Shown here piece by piece: positions 15,057 to 21,827 of a DNA stretch of 31,032 nt (within the stretch, counting starts at the first letter, position 1; the number at the start of each line of letters is the position of its first letter). Source of the stretch: a virus; IMG/VR virus record IMGVR_UViG_3300012931_000058, positions 1 through 31,032 of that record. The stretch is one strand, 5' to 3'. A model generated the notes under the pieces. That model was not told the origin of the DNA, ran no database searches, and saw only the letters and a program-made list of their open reading frames with translations. The translations under genes and the position numbers were made by a program.

Positions 15057-15082
15057 AAAAAAAACCGCACAAAATCATTGTG
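15057..15082 (-). terminator. Intrinsic terminator overlapping the gp37-like stop codon
   Basis: On the minus strand GCACAA-TGATT-TTGTGC (15082 to 15066) is followed by GG and seven T (15063 to 15057). The stop codon of the 15075-15536 gene lies in the loop. It separates the gp36/gp37 pair from the TerS operon. Confidence 0.7.
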
Positions 15083-15536
15083 CCTCCCAAAACGGAGCGT
15101 AATTCATCCATGTTTCCAGAGCGCTTGTTGCAAAGTCGGAATAGATCCCATCAAAATACATCGGTTGCTCGGCATCCGTATATGTAATTTCAGTAATGGC
15201 GTCGTTTATATTTTCTTGATGGGCATTTAGGAAATTTTGAAAACCCTCAGCGAAAAGTAGTTGCTCTACTTTTTCAATTAATTGCATTGATTTATTTGCA
15301 GCTTCGGTTTGATCTTTAGCGGATCCTATGCATGCAAAAAAAGTAACTTGCGCTCGCCGTAAAACCGGGTAGTTTTTATAATTTTTATTCTTTGGGCGCG
15401 AGGGTTCAACATAGATCCAAACGCATGGAGTGATCGAGGGAAACTCCCCGCGCTTGCCCGGCTCTATTTTAACATCGGGGAGATTTCCTTCAAGATATTC
15501 TTTACAAACTTTTGCAAGCGATGTAAATGTTAGCAT
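15075..15536 (-). CDS. Connector/tail-terminator protein, Mu gp37-like
   Basis: A 153-residue protein with the layout of Mu gp37 (DUF1834)/head-closure or tail-terminator families. An N-terminal helix (FTSLAKVCKEYL) is followed by beta strands (TPCVWIYVEP, RRAQVTFFACIG), a helix (KSMQLIEKVEQLLF), and final strands ending SALETWMNYAPFW. In Mu-like phages gp36 and gp37 are adjacent and join head to tail. That pairing is kept here, with gp36 2 bases upstream. The pair has moved in front of the terminase genes instead of following the capsid gene. Confidence 0.55.
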   Translation of the reverse strand: MLTFTSLAKVCKEYLEGNLPDVKIEPGKRGEFPSITPCVWIYVEPSRPKNKNYKNYPVLRRAQVTFFACIGSAKDQTEAANKSMQLIEKVEQLLFAEGFQNFLNAHQENINDAITEITYTDAEQPMYFDGIYSDFATSALETWMNYAPFWEAQ

Positions 15537-15538
15537 AA

Positions 15539-15883
15539 TTATTCCGTTGAATAAACTTCGTTATAAGAAACGACTTTTGAAGTGGAAGCATTCTGAGTAT
15601 CCGTGTATCCTTCCTCAAGTATTTTAACAGCTTTGTCATAATGTTCGGAGATAAAATCCATTTGCTCTTTTGATTGCCCGCTTAATTGAGACTGCGAAAG
15701 ATATTCGAGTATCCAAACGAACGGTTGTTTTAACCATGCAGCCGCTGCGGTGACGCCCGCTTTATTTTTTACGATCTCGGCAGCTTGAGGTTCGTAGATG
15801 TCGAACAATTTATTGCTATCATCCGTAAGCAACGTTTTGAACTGCTTGCCAAGCAAATCTTTCACATCGTTAATCGCGTACAT
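15539..15883 (-). CDS. Head-tail connector protein, Mu gp36-like (DUF1320)
   Basis: A 114-residue, mainly helical protein. It starts MYAINDVKDLLG and has a central AAAAWLKQPFVWILEYLSQSQ segment (about 47-67). Mu gp36-type connectors are small helical proteins that begin in a similar way with a Y...DL pattern, so with the adjacent gp37-like gene this is a reasonable call. ATG 15883 follows GGAG. A TTG lies one codon upstream. It is the first gene after the divergent control region and has a terminator-like hairpin in its leader. Confidence 0.5.
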   Translation of the reverse strand: MYAINDVKDLLGKQFKTLLTDDSNKLFDIYEPQAAEIVKNKAGVTAAAAWLKQPFVWILEYLSQSQLSGQSKEQMDFISEHYDKAVKILEEGYTDTQNASTSKVVSYNEVYSTE

Positions 15884-15926
15884 CAATACTCCGTTTTTAT
15901 TGCTGTGTAAAAATCAAAAAGCAGAT

Positions 15927-15960
15927 AAAAAAAAGTCGGCTATATACGCATATACCCGAC
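15927..15960 (-). terminator. Terminator-like hairpin in the leader of the gp36-like gene
   Basis: On the minus strand the sequence from 15960 to 15935 folds into GTCGG / CCGAC plus TATAT / ATATA arms: 10 pairs with one G-G mismatch and a GCGT loop. Eight T follow directly (15934-15927). It lies 44 bases in front of the gp36 start, with no minus-strand gene upstream, so it can only act on leader transcripts (attenuation or antitermination) or as an operator. Confidence 0.65.
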
Positions 15961-16026
15961 ATTATTTTCTTGTGGTAAATAAGTTTCGCAAGACCTTAAA
16001 TAAGGATTTGTAAACAAGGAGACTTT
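15961..16026. promoter_or_regulatory. Divergent late control region
   Basis: Transcription must diverge from here to the minus-strand connector genes and the plus-strand scaffold-capsid-tail operon. It contains the dyad CCTTA-AA-TAAGG (15994-16005), a TAAGTTTC element (one mismatch from TAnnTTTG) upstream of the scaffold gene, and AAGGAG before ATG 16027. No strong -35/-10 pair is visible, as expected if a phage activator is needed. Confidence 0.4.
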
Positions 16027-16572
16027 ATGAAGATAAAAGAATTATTGAAGTTATTATTCCCGGATAAACATACAGACATTGATAAGCTTGAAGATGAAAA
16101 ACCGGCAACTCCTCCGGCTACAACAACGCCACCGGCTGTATCAACCGAAACGAAATTACCCGCTGAAGTTTTTCAGTTAGTTGAATCAATGAAAGCGGAG
16201 AATCAAAAATTGTTGGATGCTCTTGCTGCTCAAACAAAAAAAGACGAGGACCGCGAAAAACTTCTGGCAGACCAGGCGAAGGCGGCGGCAAAAGCAAAGA
16301 TTGATGCCGCCATTCAAAAAGCTAAAGATGAAAAAAGAATTCCTGCAAAAGATGAAGCAGCCGAAGCTCGTTACAGGAAATTAATGGAAGTCGATTTTGA
16401 AAACGGCGAAGCCGCACTTAATGCGCTCCCTAAAATTGCAGATTCAAATTCAACGCAATCATCAACAAAAACCAATGACGTCAAAACTACAACTACAGAT
16501 ACTCCTTTCAAGGTTGATCGCACTGCTTTGAAAGATGCAATTTCGGCACAGATGGAATCTTATAAAAATTAG
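16027..16572 (+). CDS. Capsid scaffolding protein
   Basis: A 181-residue acidic/alanine-rich protein just upstream of the capsid gene. It has a Pro/Thr-rich segment (about 25-45) and a long coiled coil (about 50-110). The block AKIDAAIQKAKDEKRIPAKD (about 95-114) resembles the scaffold part that ends Mu-type protease/scaffold (I/Z) proteins. That part is normally followed by a helix and L..LP, here NALPKIA. Scaffold directs prohead assembly and is then removed. There is no serine-protease domain in front of it, so this corresponds to the Z portion alone. Confidence 0.7.
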   Translation: MKIKELLKLLFPDKHTDIDKLEDEKPATPPATTTPPAVSTETKLPAEVFQLVESMKAENQKLLDALAAQTKKDEDREKLLADQAKAAAKAKIDAAIQKAKDEKRIPAKDEAAEARYRKLMEVDFENGEAALNALPKIADSNSTQSSTKTNDVKTTTTDTPFKVDRTALKDAISAQMESYKN

Positions 16573-16583
16573 GACGGTTAACC

Positions 16584-16898
16584 ATGGCGAAAAAAGATGA
16601 ATTGAAAAAAGAGCAAGATCAAGAGCAGGTACAAGAGCAGTTGGAAAAACAAGAAGTGGACAACGCTCAAGATCAAGAACAAAATACGTCGGAAGTTGAT
16701 CAACAACCGCCCGAAGAAATATCAGAGAAGGTTTTCGATTTACAGTTTCAGATATATGATCAGTACGGCGGAAAGGATTCTATTCTTCCCATGATTGGAA
16801 AAGCAAAAACTCTTGATGAAGCTGTGCAGACTGCCGGGATAAAGCTGCAAAAGGTTATTCAAAAAGGTTGGACATTTAAATTTATCAAGGAGAAATAA
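16584..16898 (+). CDS. Acidic Gln/Glu-rich protein of the head module
   Basis: A 104-residue protein. Residues 1-50 are low-complexity Glu/Gln/Asp (EQDQEQVQEQ), probably disordered. Residues about 50-104 form a small ordered domain ending KGWTFKFIKEK. Lying between scaffold and capsid it could be a head decoration or assembly factor. No family recognised. Confidence 0.55.
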   Translation: MAKKDELKKEQDQEQVQEQLEKQEVDNAQDQEQNTSEVDQQPPEEISEKVFDLQFQIYDQYGGKDSILPMIGKAKTLDEAVQTAGIKLQKVIQKGWTFKFIKEK

Positions 16899-16901
16899 AA
16901 A

Positions 16902-17819
16902 ATGAAAATAAGTCAATTTCCCGGTGACGCAATCACCGCAACAGTTAGAAATGCAATGCTTGAAGTTAGCAACGTACTTCAGATTGCGGAATTTTATTCG
17001 ATAGTCGGCAATGCCGATTATACACGTAAAGCAGCATCGGCAACCGGCGGGCAGTTTAGAGCATTGAATACAAATTACCCCGATAACCCCGTTGATCCAT
17101 CGTTTGCGAATCCAACTCTTAAAATATTCGGCGATCAGGTTCAAGTTGACCGCGCACATGAAAGACGCGGAAGCGATGTTGCATCTGTGCGAGCCAGTGA
17201 GTTATTAACCTTCGCTAAAAATTGTGGTAAACAATTCCAGAATAATTTTATTAACGGCGATGCCGCGGTTGACGTTAAACAATTTAACGGCTTGAAAAAG
17301 ATTATGCCCGGCGGTCAAAAAGTTCCAGCCGCTCAGAATGGTTTTTCTGTTCCTCTCGGAAATTCCGATGCAAACAAAACCGCACAACAGCAATTCATTG
17401 AGTTGGTTAACTCGATGATTGATCGTGTTGATGGCGGTGCTCAGGCGCTTTTGATGGATGGCAAAACACTCGACCGTTTAACTTCTATCGCACCGGTCAC
17501 CTGGACGGTAAACGAATTCGGGACCAGAATCGCTTACTTCAATAACCTGCCTATCTTGGTTTCCGGTTATGATAAAGACGGTAACAGAATTCTATCGCAT
17601 ACAGAAGCAGTCGGCAATTCCGGAAATGTTTGCACATCAATTTATGGCTTCCGTTTTGGCGAAGCATCCGATCTTTCTTTTGCTACAAACGTTGGCGTTG
17701 AAGTTAAAGACCTCGGACTTGTCGGCGTTCATTATACGCATTCTGTTGATTTCGATCTCGACTTAGTTCTTTTGAACGATAAATCAGTTGCACGGCTGGA
17801 AGGAATTATAATTGTATAG
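16902..17819 (+). CDS. Major capsid protein (HK97-like fold)
   Basis: The protein has 305 residues, the usual size for an HK97-fold subunit. It begins with an N-arm and helix (DAITATVRNAMLEVSNVL). The A-domain/spine region has the QVQVDRAHERRGSDV strand (about 78-92), then the long helix ELLTFAKNCGKQFQNNFING (about 98-117) and the FNGLKKIMPGG loop typical of these proteins. The C-terminus ends in beta strands (LVGVHYTHSVDFDLDLVL). It follows scaffold, has AAGGAG upstream, and is followed by a strong terminator, consistent with high and separately controlled expression. It builds the icosahedral shell. Confidence 0.8.
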   Translation: MKISQFPGDAITATVRNAMLEVSNVLQIAEFYSIVGNADYTRKAASATGGQFRALNTNYPDNPVDPSFANPTLKIFGDQVQVDRAHERRGSDVASVRASELLTFAKNCGKQFQNNFINGDAAVDVKQFNGLKKIMPGGQKVPAAQNGFSVPLGNSDANKTAQQQFIELVNSMIDRVDGGAQALLMDGKTLDRLTSIAPVTWTVNEFGTRIAYFNNLPILVSGYDKDGNRILSHTEAVGNSGNVCTSIYGFRFGEASDLSFATNVGVEVKDLGLVGVHYTHSVDFDLDLVLLNDKSVARLEGIIIV

Positions 17820-17844
17820 CATGTCTTCTCCCGTATCGTGCCGT

Positions 17845-17890
17845 TGAGGCGTTCTGCTTTGCAGCGGGCAGGGCGCCTCATTAAAAATTT
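17845..17890 (+). terminator. Terminator after the capsid gene
   Basis: TGAGGCG (17845-17851) pairs with CGCCTCA (17874-17880). Inside is a second hairpin CTGC-TTT-GCAG (17854-17864). A short A run and a T6 tract follow (to about 17893). It lies 25 bases after the capsid stop. Confidence 0.7.
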
Positions 17891-17916
17891 TTTCGAATTT
17901 AAGACGGAGTAAAACC

Positions 17917-18368
17917 ATGAAGCTTTCAAAAATTATTCTAATTTCTATTTTCGTAATGTTTACTGCGCTGAATATATGCGCACAAACTGCAATTACCACA
18001 AACGGGGCTAGGGATCCCGGTACTTATTATACTACTTACACTTTTGCCGGGACGGTTGCACGAACGGATACATCGAACTTTGCAACATTCCAACTCGGCA
18101 ATCACAACGCGATTATTGATTTGCAATATACGCTTACAAATGCTCACGACTCTGCGAGGATCTATATCGATCGACAAGAAAGTTATTTTAGCAATAAATG
18201 GACTGTGAAAAAAATCTTGTTGCGGCGGATTCGGTAGAAAATTCGCAGGCGAGTATAAGAGATACAATAACTTCATATGATGCAGGAATACGTTATCGAA
18301 TCAGGGGACATTCTAAGAACGGAGTGTCAACCGGTTATACGATAAATGTAAAACTAAAGAATAATTAA
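17917..18368 (+). CDS. Secreted protein split by a -1 frameshift
   Basis: The first frame (17917-18237) gives 106 residues with a clear Sec signal peptide, MKLSKIILISIFVMFTALN then ICA|Q, followed by a beta-rich domain. Its last codons turn basic (KKILLRRIR) and stop. The -1 frame stays open from the A7 run at 18208-18214 to TAA 18366-18368. It continues with normal-looking sequence (NLVAADSVENSQASIRDTIT ... GYTINVKLKNN), giving about 150 residues. Either a programmed or transcriptional -1 slip at the A7 joins the parts, or an A has been lost. The protein sits between the capsid gene's terminator and the endolysin. A GGAG site precedes the ATG. Function unknown; export to the periplasm or surface is predicted. 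Confidence 0.65.
18208..18214 (+). other. A7 slippery run, candidate -1 frameshift site
   Basis: In the zero frame the run reads AAA AAA A (GTG AAA AAA ATC). A one-base backward slip gives AAA AAA AAT and restores the open frame to 18368. It may equally be an indel in a homopolymer. Confidence 0.5.
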
Positions 18369-18379
18369 AGTAGAAAAAC

Positions 18380-18808
18380 ATGTTTGATAAAAGTCAATTT
18401 AAAAGTTTAATAGAGGAAGTGCTAAAAGAATTTTCTCTCTACTCGGAAGCGGCGGTTAATCTTTTACTTGGTACTGCTGCGCAAGAAAGTCAATTCGGCA
18501 CATATCTAAAGCAACTCGGCAATGGCCCGGCGCTCGGTATTTTTCAAATGGAACGTCCTACTTTTAATTGGCTTAAAAATGTTTACGAAAAAAAATATCC
18601 GATCGGAAATTTCGAAGAGCTTAAATACAATCTCAAACAAGCTATCTTATTGTGCCGACTGAGATATAAGGTTATGCCGGAACCATTACCAGCGCATGAT
18701 GATTTACCAGGCATGGCTGTCTATTGGAAGAAATATTACAATACTCAACTTGGCGCCGGAACAATTGAAGAATTCAAAAAAAATTATAAAAAATTTGTAG
18801 GAGTATAA
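18380..18808 (+). CDS. Endolysin, lysozyme/transglycosylase-like
   Basis: A 142-residue protein with the catalytic-type motif GTAAQESQFG (Glu36) and GNGPALGIFQMERPTF (about 47-62), which match phage lytic transglycosylase/lysozyme-like endolysins (GPALGxFQMEP). It would cleave the glycan strands of host peptidoglycan at the end of infection. There is no signal peptide, so it needs a holin for release. The genes right after it encode three small membrane proteins, which fit holin and spanin-type partners. The ribosome site is weak. Confidence 0.75.
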   Translation: MFDKSQFKSLIEEVLKEFSLYSEAAVNLLLGTAAQESQFGTYLKQLGNGPALGIFQMERPTFNWLKNVYEKKYPIGNFEELKYNLKQAILLCRLRYKVMPEPLPAHDDLPGMAVYWKKYYNTQLGAGTIEEFKKNYKKFVGV

Positions 18809-18809
18809 A

Positions 18810-19232
18810 ATGTTACGATATTTGAAATTATTTCCATTCATAATGCTCGCAATGTTTGTATTAATTATTAACACAGTCATTGCACAATCCGATACGACTT
18901 CGACATTAATCCCAAATATCGAAGTACCCGAAGGATTCAATTGGTTTTATCTTGGATTTTTTATCCTCGGTATGTTGATCCATTATGTCTATAAAGTTTA
19001 TAAAGTCCTCGGTTCGGTGAATTTATTAAAAGGATTGTTAAATAATTTTGTCGGTTGGTTCATCAATAAATTTCATCGGACATTGCTTGCAGGGTTTGTT
19101 GCTGCAATATTAGGATTAGTCGAATACTTGGGCCTCTCAATAAATTTTTCAACAATTACTTTTATAGGCGCCGTGGTAGCAATTGCTGCCGGTTATATCG
19201 GTGATCTTGCAAATGCCGGTGAAATAAAGTGA
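18810..19232 (+). CDS. Membrane protein with signal-like N-terminus, holin candidate
   Basis: A 140-residue protein. The first 25 residues form a signal peptide-like sequence ending VIA|QSD. Two further hydrophobic spans follow, at about 45-62 (FNWFYLGFFILGMLIHYVY) and about 90-135 (LLAGFVAAILGLVEY; ITFIGAVVAIAAGYIG). It starts 1 base after the endolysin stop with TAGGAG upstream, the usual place for a holin. If the signal is cleaved the mature N-terminus is periplasmic, an uncommon holin topology; otherwise it counts as a first transmembrane span. Confidence 0.6.
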   Translation: MLRYLKLFPFIMLAMFVLIINTVIAQSDTTSTLIPNIEVPEGFNWFYLGFFILGMLIHYVYKVYKVLGSVNLLKGLLNNFVGWFINKFHRTLLAGFVAAILGLVEYLGLSINFSTITFIGAVVAIAAGYIGDLANAGEIK

Positions 19233-19507
19233 CAGAAGATAATTTCGACATCCCCGCGAAGGGATTAGAAAAAATTCCGGAGAAGGTTTTTACTTCTCCG
19301 GATCATCTTGAACAAGTAAGCGAACCGGCAAAGCCGGAGGCGAACGTTGATTTAGACATTGAAGATTTAGTTCCGGTAGTTGAAAAGGAATTATCTAATT
19401 CGTTGAGCGAAACTTTGAAAAGCGGCTGGACGATCAAAAATGCAATCGGGATAGTTTTAACGCTGCTTACGTTTTTGTCTTTATTCATAATAGGTAAATG
19501 TTCATGA
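19229..19507 (+). CDS. C-terminally anchored membrane protein of the lysis module
   Basis: A 92-residue protein that begins with GTG overlapping the previous stop (GTGA). The first 60 residues are acidic and soluble. One hydrophobic helix ends the protein (AIGIVLTLLTFLSLFIIGKC, about 71-90). The topology is that of a tail-anchored protein with an N-terminal cytoplasmic domain. It could regulate the holin or act in membrane disruption. No lipobox or recognised spanin motif. Confidence 0.55.
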   Translation: MTEDNFDIPAKGLEKIPEKVFTSPDHLEQVSEPAKPEANVDLDIEDLVPVVEKELSNSLSETLKSGWTIKNAIGIVLTLLTFLSLFIIGKCS

Positions 19508-19668
19508 AAATATTATCCGTCTGGTCTTTTACTATTTCTGCCTGGCTGTTACAGCTTGTACATATTCAAGAAATTATTGCAATAGTAGCCGGGCTGCTTG
19601 CAAGCGGTTATACAGGATGGAGATGGTTAAGAGATCTTCGGGAAGAGAAAAAGAAGAATAAAAAATAG
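19504..19668 (+). CDS. 54-residue membrane protein of the lysis module
   Basis: The frame starts at ATG 19504 (ATGA overlap with the previous stop) and gives 54 residues. Two short hydrophobic stretches (SVWSFTISAWLLQLV and EIIAIVAGLLASGYTG) precede a very basic tail (LREEKKKNKK). The topology and size resemble small class II holins with a charged C-terminus. It ends 11 bases before the tail tube gene. It completes a run of overlapping membrane-protein genes after the endolysin. Confidence 0.6.
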   Translation: MKILSVWSFTISAWLLQLVHIQEIIAIVAGLLASGYTGWRWLRDLREEKKKNKK

Positions 19669-19679
19669 AGGTAAATAAA

Positions 19680-20615
19680 ATGGAACGCACAGGGTTAAAA
19701 CAAATAGTAATGTGCAACGCAGGGACAATGTTAACAACGCCTGTTAGCCCACTTGCAATAGGTCTGCGGAATGCGGCAACAATGGAGCGAACGCCGCATG
19801 CCGAAATTACGGATTACCGCGGGCGCAAACTGCGCAATATGACAAGCTTCAAAATAGATGCTGAAAGTTTGCAAGCCACGATGCAATTTTTAAAAGCATT
19901 GATCGGATGGACCAACTTAAACTGTGATTCGCAAATTATTACTCGCGAAGCAAACGAAGTCTATCAATTCGCTTCTGTGAATAAACTCGGTCTCGATTTC
20001 GAATATTTGGCGACACATGATAAAGTTTCGCTTAAAGCAATATTGGAAGGCGCGTTCCCTTATGCACAATCCCGGGATATTATTAATTCCGCTAAAACAA
20101 ATACGGCAGTTTCATTTACAGGTATTACCGGCGAGGGAGCGGATTTCACAAAATATAATGCGCCTTACTTCACGACAATTGAAGCGCCGCAATCGACAGC
20201 TCTTTTTTCTTCGCTCTTACAGTTAAGCGAAATAAGTCTCTCAATCAAATCGAAGAATAAAAAATCTTTATACAATTCGTCGATGGTTGATTATGTAACT
20301 TTTGAAATCAAGGTTTCTTCCTACGACAGTGGTATAACGAAGCAACTTGAAATTATTGATAAGGATGTATCCCCGTCGATAAAAATTAAAAAACAGAATT
20401 CAACCTCCTCGTTATATGATATGTTCGACTTCGCAGCAGGAGTACTTACTTTACATGATGAGCATAAAAATACCGACGAAGAAAGAACGCTCCCGATCGT
20501 ATTCAGCGGAGATGTTCCGGTTAACGATATTAGCTTTCTATTCGGCGCAAGCAACGGCGGAGACGCAGCAGATACTGTTGGTGCTAAAGGCGGAACAATG
20601 AAAATTGGTTATTGA
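19680..20615 (+). CDS. Probable major tail tube protein
   Basis: A 311-residue protein rich in beta strands and in Ser/Thr/Asn. It contains an early RTPHAEITDYRGRKLRNMTS segment (about 37-56) and a late FSGDVPVNDISFLFG stretch. It is the first gene of the tail module and has a good AGAGG site. No contractile sheath gene is present in the module, so a siphovirus tube is likely. Direct family motifs are weak: the call rests on position, size and composition. A structural role is fairly safe; tube versus other tail protein is less so. Confidence 0.5.
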   Translation: MERTGLKQIVMCNAGTMLTTPVSPLAIGLRNAATMERTPHAEITDYRGRKLRNMTSFKIDAESLQATMQFLKALIGWTNLNCDSQIITREANEVYQFASVNKLGLDFEYLATHDKVSLKAILEGAFPYAQSRDIINSAKTNTAVSFTGITGEGADFTKYNAPYFTTIEAPQSTALFSSLLQLSEISLSIKSKNKKSLYNSSMVDYVTFEIKVSSYDSGITKQLEIIDKDVSPSIKIKKQNSTSSLYDMFDFAAGVLTLHDEHKNTDEERTLPIVFSGDVPVNDISFLFGASNGGDAADTVGAKGGTMKIGY

Positions 20616-20640
20616 TTTATTCAATATAGCAGGAGAAAAA

Positions 20641-20832
20641 ATGGAAATAAGAATATATAAAGACGGTTACCTGATTGATGTTCTAAAAGCTAAAGAAGAA
20701 ATGTTCAAATATCCCGGACACGATTACAAACTTATTGATGATAAAGGCAAAGAAGAATTCGGAACTGTTCCGAAAAGTCCAGACGTAGCCGAAGAGATCG
20801 GAATAAACAAAGAAGAGGGAAACACAAAATGA
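20641..20832 (+). CDS. Hypothetical small tail-module protein
   Basis: A 63-residue charged protein, MEIRIYKDGYLIDVLKAK..., preceded by CAGGAGAAAA. The frame is open upstream to 20605, but that overlaps the tail tube stop and lacks a ribosome site, so ATG 20641 is chosen. It resembles small tail-tube-associated proteins only in position. Confidence 0.5.
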   Translation: MEIRIYKDGYLIDVLKAKEEMFKYPGHDYKLIDDKGKEEFGTVPKSPDVAEEIGINKEEGNTK

Positions 20833-21107
20833 AAAATATATTTCTCAGCTTTTGGCTGTTAGCCTTTAGCACATTGATGTTTGCACAGGTTGATTCGGTA
20901 TCCATCAATAAAAAATATGATACCAAACAACAGCAGCTTAAACAGCAATACGATGCGCGAATACAAGAATTACTTACCAACGATCCCAAACTTAATCAAC
21001 TGCGCGGGGCCTCGCAGCAAATAGAACTTGACAGAATAGAAGCGCTGACGGCGATTAAACCGGAAGACGTAAAAACCGAAGATGAAAAAAACAAAAACAA
21101 ACAATGA
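20829..21107 (+). CDS. Secreted coiled-coil protein
   Basis: A 92-residue protein with a signal peptide, MKNIFLSFWLLAFSTLMFA|Q, then a Gln/Lys-rich coiled coil (about 28-70, YDTKQQQLKQQYDARIQELL) and a charged tail. Mature protein about 73 residues. A periplasmic coiled coil could be an outer-membrane or spanin-like factor, although no lipobox is present, or a fibre chaperone. It lies inside the tail module with GAGGG upstream and overlaps the previous stop by 4 bases. Confidence 0.6.
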   Translation: MKNIFLSFWLLAFSTLMFAQVDSVSINKKYDTKQQQLKQQYDARIQELLTNDPKLNQLRGASQQIELDRIEALTAIKPEDVKTEDEKNKNKQ

Positions 21108-21469
21108 TCTTAGATTTTGACAAAGCACTGAATGTGCAACTGACTATTCGTCAAGGCGATAATTACGACCGAGCATTTCTTGTAAAGAAAAACGGCGAAG
21201 ATTATGATTGGGACAATGTTGATGATCTCATATTCCAGGTTAAAAGTTCGAAACGAGTAGAGACTCCAACAATTGAATTAAAAAAATCAACAACCGATAT
21301 TGAAATATCCACCGGGAGAATGATTTGGCATCTGCCTCTCGCAAAAACAAATGTAATTGCGGGAGATTATAAAAGTTTGGAACTACTGATTTTATTCACC
21401 AATACTAAACCCAAAACATGGATTGACGGAACTTGCAGAGTGTTAGAGCGAGGAATAAAACTTGGCTGA
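21104..21469 (+). CDS. Beta-rich tail/baseplate protein, BppU-N-like
   Basis: A 121-residue protein. LTIRQGDNYDRAFLVKKNGE, then strands ending in ...ISTGRMIWHLPLAKT and YKSLELLILF, follow the pattern of N-terminal domains that attach receptor-binding or fibre proteins to the tail or capsid (BppU_N-like: RQGDT ... GxxxWxLxxxxT). It overlaps the previous gene by 4 bases and the next by 8. Attachment protein is a reasonable but unproven role. Confidence 0.5.
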   Translation: MILDFDKALNVQLTIRQGDNYDRAFLVKKNGEDYDWDNVDDLIFQVKSSKRVETPTIELKKSTTDIEISTGRMIWHLPLAKTNVIAGDYKSLELLILFTNTKPKTWIDGTCRVLERGIKLG

Positions 21470-21818
21470 TTCATCATTTGATATTGATTTAACTACAAAC
21501 GAGGAAACGATTATCCTGGAAATTGCAACCGACGAACCTGAGACAATTGAAGTAATAAACGGAGACGTTAATATTTATGAAGGGATCGGGCGCAGTCATC
21601 TACACCAATTAAGCCGAAGTGATATTGATAATAAGTTTATTGAAGCTACATATCTGCAAGGTGTTGTATTCTCAACGGTGCAAGTTTGGATTGAAAGCTC
21701 AATGGCTAAGCTTTCATATCTCGACGATTATATATTTCAGAATAACCGCATAATTTGGGATGGATTAGGAGCAGAACAATTCATGAAACTTGGGCGCAAA
21801 CTTAGAATTTATTATTGA
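21462..21818 (+). CDS. Fibre-associated protein sharing a C-terminal domain with the next gene
   Basis: A 118-residue acidic protein starting at TTG 21462, with GAGGA about 9 bases upstream. The first 60 residues are Glu/Asp-rich. The last 30 residues (DY...IIWDGLGAEQFMKLGRKL...Y) match the end of the 21828-22568 protein without gaps at DY, W-GLG-E, G-L-I-Y. A shared small beta domain in two consecutive genes is typical of phage accessory fibre proteins. Confidence 0.55.
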   Translation: MADSSFDIDLTTNEETIILEIATDEPETIEVINGDVNIYEGIGRSHLHQLSRSDIDNKFIEATYLQGVVFSTVQVWIESSMAKLSYLDDYIFQNNRIIWDGLGAEQFMKLGRKLRIYY

Positions 21819-21827
21819 GGTAAAAAC

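Larger units (their letters stand above)
14682..15065. promoter_or_regulatory. Central non-coding control region with repeats
   Basis: This 384-bp stretch has no convincing gene. It lies between the gp37-like gene's terminator and the TerS start, both read on the minus strand. It contains an exact copy of the phage-end 13-mer (14735-14747), four AACCCGG-type elements (14761, 14833, 14857, and inverted 14891-14899), and a small hairpin AAGCCC/GGGCTT (14805-14821). The 42-bp tandem repeat and its AGTRNAC heptamers are at 14903-15005. It must supply the promoter for the packaging genes unless the upstream terminator is read through. It sits about 0.6 kb from the midpoint of the phage. Confidence 0.7.

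Noticed and set aside
14758-15111. Minus-strand open frame of 117 codons with a repeated VYLxFTFxLFLFT pattern
   Set aside because: It is the translation of the 42-bp DNA repeats; it overlaps the gp37-like gene and its terminator and has no good ribosome site. The spacing of heptamers fits a DNA-level function better.
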